Made by a program: the position numbers and the translations under genes. Below, piece by piece: positions 26,017 to 33,943 of a stretch of DNA of 64,000 nucleotides. A model generated the notes under the pieces. The model saw only the letters and a list, made by a program, of their open reading frames with translations, did no database searches and was not told the DNA's origin. The stretch is from JBFMDN01 sp040753915 (GTDB lineage Bacteria > Desulfobacterota > Desulfomonilia > Desulfomonilales > Desulfomonilaceae), in NCBI GenBank assembly GCA_040753915.1, contig JBFMDN010000023.1:14714-78713 (forward strand), written 5' to 3'. Each line of letters begins with the position of its first letter. Position 1 is the stretch's first letter.

Positions 26017-26580
26017 CAGAGACCTCGCAAAAATTCGATGGTGAAGAAGTTGCACTCGCAAGCCGCATTCCCCTCCAAAGGTCCGTTGCCATCCGATCAA
26101 GGATGGCAACGAGAAACATCGAGCCTTGACTGCCTGGATTCAGGTCATATGCGTCCTCTGCCCACGCTCCACGATCTTCTTGCATTCGCCTGGTCCTCTG
26201 CCGATTCCAGGACGCTCCGGAACAGAGTGGAGCGTATTGAAAAATAGGTCCGCGCCTAGTTCCAGAATCGCTCCGTCGACGACCCTGGGAAACCACCGTC
26301 CGCTCTCCACTACCTCGCTGGCCATAACTCAGGAGATCCAGAAGCGCTGTTCGGAAACCTCGATCCATGTTTTCGCGAAGTGTTCATCAAAGACTCACTG
26401 GCACTCACGTGTTATGACTGCCATGCATATTCAATGCAGGGCAGTACAAAACCAGTCTGCCAAAAAATACTAAAGATTCGCACGAGATAACGTCGGGCGA
26501 TCCCGGGTTGGTTTGTCTGACTCGGATTCTCCACCCCGGACTCGCCGAAGTATTCACTACGCAACTTGCGCTCAGCCGTT
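26017..26580. other. Gap between tetR-type gene and efflux operon, holding a TIR element
   Basis: About 560 bp. It contains the TIR element 26225-26446 and otherwise no supported gene. The efflux promoter must lie between the element and 26016 or further upstream; no clear TetR operator palindrome was seen. Confidence 0.5.
26225..26446 (+). mobile_element. TIR element (MITE-like), 222-bp copy between regulator and pump
   Basis: Starts GAGTGGAGCGTATTGAAAAA and ends GCATATTCAATGCAGGGCAGTA. It aligns along its length with 51344-51565 (same length; shared CTCCAC, GGCCATAA, CAGGAG, TGTTCGGAAA/TGTTGGGAAA and CATATTCAATG blocks). It has no transposase. Confidence 0.65.
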
Positions 26581-27348
26581 TCAGTGTGGGGGCTTCCACC
26601 CTGATCGCCGCCTTCTTCTTCTCGCATCCTGTGCGCTTTTCCATTGTCGGCTCTGTCTTGGCGTCGGGTGTTGCCGTCCCGACTCGCATTCCTTCTGGCG
26701 TCGGCTCAGCGCTCCGTGGAAAAAGATGTCCGTAGCGGTCGAAGCTTCAATTGCATCGTAAGAGCGGCTGGAATCAGAGAGCAACTGAAAAAGGAAGGTA
26801 TTTATCGCTCCATCGAGAGCGAGGGCCATCTGAAACGGATCGAGGGCCCGGAAAACATTCTTTTCAATGCCCTGCTCAAAGACAGACGCCAGTCTTTCCA
26901 TGTGCTCATCGTACAGCTTAAGGAGGTCTTTGTCCAAGCCTGCTTTTGTATTGAAGCTCGCCCCTCTCGTCTCGGCGAAAAACAGGCGCATAAGCGGCAG
27001 ATTGTCCCAAAACAGCTTCTGACGGAGAAGGATGTATTTCTCGATGGCCCGAAGAGGATTGCCTTCCTCGTCAAGGGTCTGCAGAAGCGCGTGGTGCCAC
27101 TTCTCAGCGGTCTCCAGGTTGAGAGCTTTGTACAATTCCTCCTTGTTAGCAAAGAATTTGTAAAGCGTTCCGATCCCGAACTCAGCTCTTTTCGCGATCT
27201 CGTGCATCGAGACGTTGTGATATCCTTTTTCAGCAAAAAGGTCCAGCGCTGCATCAAGTATCTCTTTGCGCTGCAGCAAACTTGTTCGCTCTCGACGAGG
27301 AAGACCTTCCAGTTTCATGTTGCCCTCGCCGAACCCTAAAGGACCCAT
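26581..27348 (-). CDS. TetR/AcrR family transcriptional regulator
   Basis: A protein of 255 residues. The N-terminal helix-turn-helix reads ILDAALDLFAEKGYHNVSMH then EIAKRAEFGIGTLYKFFANK, the standard TetR DNA-binding motif. A ligand-binding helical domain follows (to about residue 210), then an unusual C-terminal tail rich in Arg, Gln and Ser with RRRRRR. The tail may be a read-on into non-conserved sequence after loss of the normal stop. AAAGGAG lies 6 bp before the ATG at 27348. It probably represses the downstream RND pump operon, although a 222-bp repeat now lies between them. Confidence 0.9.
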   Translation of the reverse strand: MGPLGFGEGNMKLEGLPRRERTSLLQRKEILDAALDLFAEKGYHNVSMHEIAKRAEFGIGTLYKFFANKEELYKALNLETAEKWHHALLQTLDEEGNPLRAIEKYILLRQKLFWDNLPLMRLFFAETRGASFNTKAGLDKDLLKLYDEHMERLASVFEQGIEKNVFRALDPFQMALALDGAINTFLFQLLSDSSRSYDAIEASTATDIFFHGALSRRQKECESGRQHPTPRQSRQWKSAQDARRRRRRSGWKPPH

Positions 27349-28103
27349 TCGCTTCTCCTTTGGACACTGCATTCTGAACCTGACGTCCGATTCTAATTCT
27401 ATTCCTCCTCGGAGTAGAGATCAAGGGGAACTTCGCAGAGCTGCGTTCATAATCCCAAGAAAGTCTGATCAGAGCTTGGCAGGTGGAGTACGGTACTGGA
27501 AGTGACGGTCAAAAGGTGGGGACCGTGCGAAGTGCGACCGGAAATCGTCTCAAGGCGTTGGAGACCTCTGAGCTCACTCGGAACAGCAAGTCTGCCTTGA
27601 TGGCAAGGCCGAGCGGACGAACGGAGGCCTTGGAGAAGGTCTGGCTCAGCCATTACGAATGTTGCCAACCGGAGCGTCAATACGCGAAAACGGATGAAGC
27701 TGTCGGCGGTCAGGCCGACGCATATTGCCGGTGCGCGGCTGGGAGAGCATCCGGTCAGTTTCGCAATATAGGTCAAAGACTTGTAGACACTTGGCCGTGA
27801 AACACGAACCTTCGAAGCACTCGTTTGTGCTGGTCCTTGCGGAGATCGCTCTCGCAGCAGTCCGCATCGAAAACTGGTGCTGGGGGCTGCCTTGAGACTT
27901 TCCCGTCTTTTGCCTATCCCGAGTGCATTGGGGGATTCTGGAGCTCAGATCTTGCGGACTGAGGGGACATCAAGCCTATTCTCGGCAGATCCCGCCATAG
28001 ATAACTTCAGGTGAGTCCGAAGGATGGAGATTAGATACGCAATCGCCGGATTACTCGTGCGATCTTCTCTGGAATCTCGGGTTCACACTGATCCACGCCG
28101 CGC
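27349..28103. other. Long non-coding interval upstream of the fluoride riboswitch
   Basis: About 750 bp between the divergent TetR gene and the riboswitch promoter. Open frames exist on both strands but show no start signals or family motifs. It may hold a decayed gene; nothing recognisable remains. Confidence 0.4.
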
Positions 28104-28130
28104 TTGACTTCTTATAACAGCAGCTATAAT
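28104..28130 (+). promoter_or_regulatory. Sigma-70 promoter of the riboswitch operon
   Basis: TTGACT (28104-28109) and a perfect TATAAT (28125-28130), spacing 15 bp. Initiation near 28137 would start the RNA a few bases before the aptamer, as expected for a riboswitch transcript. Confidence 0.65.
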
Positions 28131-28142
28131 AGTATAAATAGA

Positions 28143-28190
28143 AGGGGATGGAGTCCCCCTGGAACGCCTGAGAGGCTGATGACTCCTGCC
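28143..28190 (+). ncRNA. Fluoride riboswitch aptamer (crcB motif)
   Basis: The order of elements matches the crcB motif: GGGGATGGAGTCCCCC forms P1 with its internal AUGGAGU loop, then AACGCC-TGAGA-GGC forms the small hairpin, then the invariant CTGATGACTCCT, whose GACUCC pairs with GGAGUC of the loop as the pseudoknot. The spacing is compact, like known fluoride aptamers. It sits immediately after a strong promoter and before a terminator with competing pairings, so it should switch transcription on in the presence of fluoride. Confidence 0.85.
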
Positions 28191-28201
28191 GTAAAGAAGC
28201 T

Positions 28202-28254
28202 GCGGTGGGAGCATCGTTGGTTTATGACCCACCGCAAGGTGGGTTTGTTGGTTT
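28202..28254 (+). terminator. Expression platform of the fluoride riboswitch
   Basis: Terminator stem ACCCACC-GCAA-GGTGGGT (28227-28244) followed by TTGTTGGTTT. Two competing pairings exist: GCGGTGGG (28202-28209) with CCCACCGC (28228-28235), an antiterminator, and CTCCTGCCG (28183-28191, including the aptamer 3' strand) with CGGTGGGAG (28203-28211), which would form only when the aptamer is unfolded. The logic is fluoride-on. Confidence 0.7.
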
Positions 28255-28337
28255 CAGGGGAGCCGCCTTGCCCGTCGAATAGGCAGATCGCTATGGGATC
28301 CTGACCACACAGGGCGGAGAAGAGCAGGGGATCTGTC

Positions 28338-28859
28338 GTGGAGACTTCAGGGACACCTCCATGGAAGCAATTCCTTAAGGAAAAACCGTGTGTGGGATCG
28401 CCAGAATTCGGCCTGCTACTTCGCATCGGCATGCCAGACGCCGGAGCTTTTGCCAGTAACCTATCCAAAGAATACAAGAAAACGCCGGCTCTTCAAGAAC
28501 CCTTAGGGAAAAAAAGACTGCAGCTTGCCGTGGTAGACGCCTCGAGAAGTGGCATAAGCACCCTGATTGATGCCCTGCCTGGACAGGTGGTACTACCCGC
28601 TGCAGTTGAAGCCTTAAGGTGTCGAAACTTTTATGGCTCCGGTCTAGCCCTGAATGAAAATGTCAGACGCATTTTTCAGCGGTACGGTTGGGGAACTGAT
28701 CCATGCTACGTTCGTGGCATTGCTGCCCGGTGGGGTACGATTCGGGCAAGGTACTCTTTGAGCCACAACAGTGAAGAGAATGCTGCGCACCGTGTGGCAG
28801 ACTTGGTGTCGCCACAAGCGGCTAAGGAGAGTCTGTGGGGAAAATTCAAGGGGGGCTGA
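28338..28859 (+). CDS. Unrecognised ORF directly after the fluoride riboswitch
   Basis: An open frame of 173 codons starting with GTG at 28338, about 85 bp past the riboswitch terminator, with a GGGGA stretch upstream. The product is soluble and basic (EYKKTPALQEPLGKKRLQLA; NENVRRIFQRYGWGTDPCYV) with no membrane helices, so it is not a CrcB/Fluc channel or a ClC-F antiporter. No family recognised. It may be a real small gene of the fluoride operon, or a relic of one. Its position makes it the first gene that fluoride would switch on. Confidence 0.4.
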   Translation: METSGTPPWKQFLKEKPCVGSPEFGLLLRIGMPDAGAFASNLSKEYKKTPALQEPLGKKRLQLAVVDASRSGISTLIDALPGQVVLPAAVEALRCRNFYGSGLALNENVRRIFQRYGWGTDPCYVRGIAARWGTIRARYSLSHNSEENAAHRVADLVSPQAAKESLWGKFKGG

Positions 28860-28976
28860 CCGAGCATTGTTTCAATTGCGTATTAACTGCTTGTGTTACA
28901 CCCCCATGCAACACGGCCAATGGTACCCTGGAAGACTTGGGCCAAGGAGTGCCGCGGCATAAAGGAGCTTGCACCA

Positions 28977-29414
28977 ATGAGTGGAAACCATATTCGAGGG
29001 ATTTCGGCGACCCTGTCGCTTCTTGATGAGAACCTCTGCGAGTTTGAACAATGGGCGAACGGCCATGAGGTCAGATCGGTGCTTTACGAAGTACGAAACA
29101 CTCTGTCGGGTGTTCAGCGGCAAGAGATAGCGAAGCGTGTGGCCAAGATGCAGAGGTTGCTGAGAGAGGTACGAGACGCATTGAGTCTTGAGGGAACGGT
29201 TCGTTCAGTTGACCGTATGATCGTTGCGTCATGTGCTATCCAGTGGTCGTCCCTCGTGGAGCTCGAGAGCAACCGTCTCCGGAGATATGGAGAGGTGCCC
29301 CCTACGCTCGCCCAATACCTTGATCCAGTATTAACGGTATTGGATGATGATCTCCGCGCCATTTCCAAGACAGTACTCCAATCCGAACGGCGCCTATCCC
29401 TGGAGCCTGAATAG
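28977..29414 (+). CDS. Small helical protein of the riboswitch operon
   Basis: A protein of 145 residues from the ATG at 28977, preceded by AAAGGAG. It is predicted almost entirely alpha-helical with many Glu, Arg and Leu (LSLLDENLCEFEQWANGHEV; KRVAKMQRLLREVRDAL), with no membrane segment or Cys cluster. It lies between the riboswitch ORF and the two MutS-like ATPase genes, same strand. It could be a partner protein of those ATPases. Function unknown. Confidence 0.6.
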   Translation: MSGNHIRGISATLSLLDENLCEFEQWANGHEVRSVLYEVRNTLSGVQRQEIAKRVAKMQRLLREVRDALSLEGTVRSVDRMIVASCAIQWSSLVELESNRLRRYGEVPPTLAQYLDPVLTVLDDDLRAISKTVLQSERRLSLEPE

Positions 29415-29923
29415 CAACGTGGAGATATCTTGGAACGCAGTGGGCATTCGGCGATCGTCTTCAGCGACTAATGCTTTTGACGTGGACCTTTCAACGTCGA
29501 CCATGATCTCCGTATCTCCGGTAGAAAGACGTAACGGTGCCATGAAAGAGACCGTACGCGGACAGTGGCACGATAAACAAAAGCAGAGAGTTTCGGAAGC
29601 CGCAATTGAAAGCAAGGACCCGCAGACCCTTGCGGCGGCCCCAGCGTGGGGCAGCGTCTTGGCAAACCCACGAAATGCCACTATGCCTCGAAAGTTGAGA
29701 GCAACGATGGTGTCAAACGAGAAGTCCGAGCATAGATCATGCCCATGCCCCCCTGGTATCGGGCCCGGCATTGAGCTGTCGTACGTGCCGCGTCTCGTGG
29801 CCTTGCGTGGGCAGCGGGGCGCGGTCTCGTCGACAATCGCCACCCGTCAGGGGCAATATGTCAAGTGAGGCCGGGAAACAGGAATGCCGTTTGGGGCATG
29901 AGGAAAGGATTAGCGGTATTGCC
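29415..29923. other. Interval ahead of the MutS-like pair without a supported gene
   Basis: About 510 bp. The frame of the downstream ATPase is open back to 29771, but that extension lacks family character. Other frames look random. No terminator is evident, so readthrough from the riboswitch transcript is possible. Confidence 0.4.
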
Positions 29924-31456
29924 ATGAGTTTTCGTAGCATACTGTTTGAGAGGGCCGAAGACGGCACAAGGGAGCAGCCCATTGTAGCCCCTCCCTTCTT
30001 TGTCGACCTAAATCTGGATCAAATCATAGATGCCATCACGGCTCCCCGGCAGGAATATAATCTCAAACCATATTATTACCTTCCTCTGAATGATGCCGAC
30101 GAGATCAATTATCGGCAGGAAATAGCTCAGGACCTTGAAAACGACGATTTGTGGGACGGCGTAACATCTTTTTCGACAAAGATGAGTACAATGCGCCGAT
30201 ATCTCGCGCTAATAGACAACCTCTACTATAGGTACCATAAACAAGGATGGTTCGTTGAGGCCGTAGAGATATACTGCCGCGCCGTTACCGGCCTGGCTAG
30301 GGATCTGGACCTTGCGCACCTGAGATCGCGAGGATTCCTGAGCTTCCGCGAATACATCAGGAGCTATAAGAATTCCCAGGGCTTTGCGGCGCTACTGGCA
30401 GACACCAAGAAGCTCAAGGACGATCTAGCAACCATCAGGTATTGCGTACACATAAAAGATAACGCAGTAAGAGTCCGTCGATATGAGTCTGAAATCGATT
30501 ACAGTTTGGATGTGGAGAAAACGTTCGCAAAATTTGGACAAGGCAAGAAAGAGTCTCCTGCACGACACCCCATCAGGGCAGGCATGAACCATGTTGAGGC
30601 CCAAGTGCTGGAATTGGTAGCCAAATTATTCCCCGATATATTTCGTGCTCTCGATGATTACTGTGCAAAATACCAGGGGTATGTTGACGAAACGATAGCA
30701 GTTTTTGACCGGCAGATACAATTCTATGTAGCTTATCTCGAGTATGCTGCAAAACTAAAACAAGTTGGCTTGAGATTCTGTTACCCAGAGGTTTCGCCCA
30801 CAGACAAGGAAGTCTACGATTATGAAGGGTTCGATTTAGCCCTTGCCCATAGGCTCGTGCGCGAAAAGTTGCCTGTTGTCAGCAATGATTTTGAGCTGAA
30901 GGACAAGGAGCGAATCATTGTAGTATCTGGCCCCAATCAAGGCGGAAAAACGACGTTCGCCCGCACTTTTGGTCAATTGCATTATTTGGCCAGCTTGGGT
31001 TGCCCGGTTCCCGGCAGGAAGGCACGACTCTTTCTCTTCGACCAAATCTTTACGCACTTTGAAAGAGAAGAAGATATAAAGAACCAGCGAGGCAAACTTC
31101 AAGATGACCTTGTCAGGATCTACGAGATTCTGAAGGAGGCCACTGCGCGTAGCATCATCATAATAAATGAAATTTTCTCCTCTACGACTTTCAGAGACGC
31201 CGTATTTCTGGGTACGGAAATTCTGAGGCGAATAATTCAACTGGATTCGCTCGGTATTTGCGTGACGTTCATCGATGAATTGGCTTCCTTGGGTGACCAA
31301 ACCGTGAGCATGGTCAGCACCGTTGTTCCTGAAAACCCTATGATGAGAACATTCAAGATTGTGAGAAGGCCTGCCGACGGCCTGTCGTACGCCATTTCCA
31401 TAGCGGAAAAATATTACCTTACGTACGACCGTCTAAGGGAGCGGATCAAGTCATGA
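29924..31456 (+). CDS. MutS-like ATPase (MutS domain V protein) 1
   Basis: A protein of 510 residues. About 320 residues of helical lever-like sequence precede a MutS-type ABC ATPase: Walker A SGPNQGGKTTFAR, a signature region EDIKNQRGKLQDDLVRI, and a Walker B IIIINEIFSSTTF in which the usual Asp-Glu is Asn-Glu. The mismatch-recognition and connector domains of true MutS are absent. The ATG at 29924 marks the start of family-like sequence. The stop overlaps the ATG of a second, related ATPase (ATGA), so the two are translated together and probably form a heterodimer. Such proteins are unlike MutS2, as no Smr domain is present. Role unknown. Confidence 0.85.
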   Translation: MSFRSILFERAEDGTREQPIVAPPFFVDLNLDQIIDAITAPRQEYNLKPYYYLPLNDADEINYRQEIAQDLENDDLWDGVTSFSTKMSTMRRYLALIDNLYYRYHKQGWFVEAVEIYCRAVTGLARDLDLAHLRSRGFLSFREYIRSYKNSQGFAALLADTKKLKDDLATIRYCVHIKDNAVRVRRYESEIDYSLDVEKTFAKFGQGKKESPARHPIRAGMNHVEAQVLELVAKLFPDIFRALDDYCAKYQGYVDETIAVFDRQIQFYVAYLEYAAKLKQVGLRFCYPEVSPTDKEVYDYEGFDLALAHRLVREKLPVVSNDFELKDKERIIVVSGPNQGGKTTFARTFGQLHYLASLGCPVPGRKARLFLFDQIFTHFEREEDIKNQRGKLQDDLVRIYEILKEATARSIIIINEIFSSTTFRDAVFLGTEILRRIIQLDSLGICVTFIDELASLGDQTVSMVSTVVPENPMMRTFKIVRRPADGLSYAISIAEKYYLTYDRLRERIKS

Positions 31457-32952
31457 AGGCTTTTCTTACGTATCGCGACCACGATTTTGACTTACAGTGT
31501 GATTTACCGGGCGACGCGCAGGCTCTGGTCCAAGACCTGGCTCTGAACACTCTATTCAGCGCTATGGCAGGCGATGATGACTTTATCTTTGACGTGGCAA
31601 AGGTCGCCGTCCTGTCCGGTTCGGAGGATATTGACACGATTTTGTACAGGCAGGGTGTCCTCAGGGACTGCCTGAAAAACCCGGCCGTGGCGAGAGAGAT
31701 CTACGGGATTACAATCCAAGCGCGTGAGAATAAGAGAAAGCATTGGATGGGCATCTTTACCAAACGCCCTGCCGGTATCCTGTATGAGGCCAGAGTAATG
31801 ATGCAAATGTTTGTGGGGCTGCTTGGAAAATTGAGAGATGTCGCGCGGAAACATTCCGGTAAATTCGAGTCGGATGGGTTTCGGACTTTTTTCGCAATGA
31901 TCGAGAAAGAGCTTGATGATGATTACTTCTGCAGTATCCAAGCTCATCTAAAAGAACTAAAGTTTGGCAACGGAGTTTTGATAAGCGCAGAATTGGGAAG
32001 GGGTAATGAAGGTACCAATTATGTACTCCGTAAGCCGCAGGACAAAGGAACGAACTGGCTTGCACGAATCTTTGCAAGAAACCAGAGAGGCTACGTCTTC
32101 CATATTGCTGAGCGTGATGAGGCCGGAGCCATGGCCCTGGAAGAATTGAGGGACAGGGGGATCGCTCTGGTTGCTGATGCTGTGGCGCAGGCTGCAGATC
32201 ATATAGACTCCTTCTTCAATATGTTGAGGACCGAATTGGCTTTCTACATCGGCTGCTTGAACCTATCTGAACGACTCGCTCAACTTGGGATGCCTATAAG
32301 TTTTCCAGTTCCGGTTGATTCTAGCCAACGGAGATATTCATGCCAAGGATTGTACGATGTGTGTCTGGCTTTGAACAATAAGGGAAAGATTGTGGGCAAC
32401 GATGTTAACGCCGATAACAAGGTGCTGGTTATCATCACAGGGGCGAACCAGGGAGGCAAATCGACCTTTCTGAGAAGCGTGGGATTGGCCCAATTAATGA
32501 TGGAATCTGGCATGTTCGTGCCGGCTGAGGCGTTCAGCGCCAATATCTGTGACGGCGTCTTCACGCATTACAAAAGGCAAGAAGACGTTACCATGAAGAG
32601 CGGCAAACTCGATGAAGAACTGGGCAGAATGAGCGAGATCGTGGAAATGATGACGTCGAAATCACTAGTGCTCTTCAATGAATCGTTTGCCGCCACGAAT
32701 GACAGAGAGGGCTCGGAGATTGCAAGGCAGATCATTAAAGCGTTGGTGGAAAAGGGCATCAAAGTCTTCTTCGTAACGCATTTATACGAATTTGCCCATA
32801 GCTTTTATGAACAGAGTTCGGACAGCACCATTTTCTTACTGGCTGAACGGCAAGCGGACGGTGGACGGACCTACAGATTGGTTGAGGGAGAGCCATTACA
32901 GACCAGTTATGGGCGAGATCTGTACGATCAGATATTCGGAGTGAGAGGGTGA
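31453..32952 (+). CDS. MutS-like ATPase (MutS domain V protein) 2
   Basis: A protein of 499 residues, paralogous to the preceding gene. A helical N-terminal part is followed by the MutS-type ATPase with Walker A TGANQGGKSTFLRSVG, a signature loop KSGKLDEELGRMSEIV, Walker B LVLFNESFAATN (again Asn-Glu in place of Asp-Glu) and a terminal FFVTHLYEFA resembling the MutS ATHYHEL switch. Domains I and II are missing. Its ATG overlaps the upstream stop, indicating translational coupling. Both proteins keep the shared Asn-Glu, so it is a family trait rather than a random loss. A DNA-structure or repair role is plausible but unproven. Confidence 0.87.
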   Translation: MKAFLTYRDHDFDLQCDLPGDAQALVQDLALNTLFSAMAGDDDFIFDVAKVAVLSGSEDIDTILYRQGVLRDCLKNPAVAREIYGITIQARENKRKHWMGIFTKRPAGILYEARVMMQMFVGLLGKLRDVARKHSGKFESDGFRTFFAMIEKELDDDYFCSIQAHLKELKFGNGVLISAELGRGNEGTNYVLRKPQDKGTNWLARIFARNQRGYVFHIAERDEAGAMALEELRDRGIALVADAVAQAADHIDSFFNMLRTELAFYIGCLNLSERLAQLGMPISFPVPVDSSQRRYSCQGLYDVCLALNNKGKIVGNDVNADNKVLVIITGANQGGKSTFLRSVGLAQLMMESGMFVPAEAFSANICDGVFTHYKRQEDVTMKSGKLDEELGRMSEIVEMMTSKSLVLFNESFAATNDREGSEIARQIIKALVEKGIKVFFVTHLYEFAHSFYEQSSDSTIFLLAERQADGGRTYRLVEGEPLQTSYGRDLYDQIFGVRG

Positions 32953-32983
32953 CATCGTGCGGAAAGATTCTTCAAGGATCAAG

Positions 32984-33185
32984 GATGCCTGCCCTGAGAT
33001 TCATTGTGGTGTTGGGCCTGGTGAGCTTTCTTGCGATTTCACACATGAAGGCGCCCGGAGCATTGCAGGGGTCGTTATTGGCGGTCTCGGCGCCAGTGGG
33101 ACCAGAGTGGGGGGGCGGCAGGGTTGGGAGAGCCGGCGGGGTACGTCCTGCGCCTCGAGACCGTCCAAGTACACCGTTTCATGAA
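32984..33185 (+). pseudogene. Frameshifted N-terminal relic of an MFS transporter
   Basis: The three frames in turn encode RFIVVLGLVSFL, then DFTHEGARSIAG with GGLGASGTRVG, then GEPAGYVLRLE. Together they parallel TFVILIGVVSLFSDLTYEGA, ATLGASGTVVG and GELVGYGLRLV of the intact MFS protein at 33944. At least two frameshifts separate them and the gene ends after about 65 codons. It is a duplicated or horizontally copied start of the same transporter type. Confidence 0.6.
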
Positions 33186-33506
33186 TGTGGTTTCGTATTT
33201 GGGTAGGGCCTGCTTTCCGACCCGCCCTTGCATCTGCTGCTCCGGTAGCTCTACTGCAACGATCAACGCTCCCGCTGCAGTGGGCGCGGGTGTCAAACCT
33301 GCCCTCCATTAAAACAGCCTCCGAACCCGCTTTTCTTGTAAAGAGAGCTGTTTCCCAAATACGCAACCATACTTGTGAGATCCTCTGATTAGCGCTCATT
33401 TGCTAATTGGACGCCCAAGGAGATTTCAGTGAAGGGATCAGAGAGATCCGGCTAAGGTCCGTTCGGAATTGCCGCAGCTTTCGTGTTAATTGATCCCCGC
33501 GGGAGT

Positions 33507-33568
33507 ATGTAACGAAGGTTACACTATTTGCTTGACAAACTCAATCAGGTATGTAACTCTTATTACAT
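33507..33568 (+). promoter_or_regulatory. Two ATGTAA-N6-TTACAY operators around a TTGACA box
   Basis: Inverted repeats ATGTAA-CGAAGG-TTACAC (33507-33524) and ATGTAA-CTCTTA-TTACAT (33551-33568) lie 44 bp apart centre to centre, four helical turns. TTGACA (33532-33537) sits between them. A dimeric repressor binding both could loop or block the promoter of the gene at 33598. The regulator is not identified. Confidence 0.55.
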
Positions 33569-33597
33569 GATAGATCTCTGCGGGCAGGAGAAGTGTC

Positions 33598-33870
33598 ATG
33601 GATATGCTGACCCGAGCAATGGTCATCTCCGGCCTCTTTCTCGGCTGGACCATCGGCTCACACTACAAGGGCAGCACCATGGGAATGGTCTACGGTTCGG
33701 GAATCATCAAGAGTCCGACATCCACCACTATTCCGATCGCGCTCTTGGCTTTTCTCGGTGCCATAGTCGAGAGCCGGAACGGGGTCGCATCCGTGGGCAC
33801 CGGAATCAACAGAGAAGAAGACATGACACTCCCACGTGTTCGCCTTGCCATCGAAAAGGAAGCCGGGTAG
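33598..33870 (+). pseudogene. Truncated PiT-family phosphate transporter
   Basis: A frame of 90 codons whose segment FLGWTIGSHYKGSTMGMVYG with the following IALLAFLGAIVES matches the N-terminal signature of inorganic phosphate (PiT) transporters (FLGWNxGANDxANxMG type). Full proteins have 330-500 residues and ten or more helices; here translation stops after about two helices and the next gene is an MFS protein in another frame. GGAG and an elaborate promoter precede the ATG, so it may still be transcribed. Either a relic or a short membrane protein derived from a PiT gene. Confidence 0.5.
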
Positions 33871-33943
33871 GCTGCTGAGCGGATTTCTGACTCTATGAGT
33901 CTCCCCACAGTGGCCGTTCCCGCGATGGAGATTAGAGGTGTTG

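Noticed and set aside
27483..27800. Possible gene in the long gap before the fluoride riboswitch
   Set aside because: Frames on both strands are short, lack ribosome-binding sites and resemble no family.
29771..29923. Upstream extension of the first MutS-like ATPase
   Set aside because: The added 51 residues are Cys/Arg/Ser-rich without family character; the ATG at 29924 fits better.
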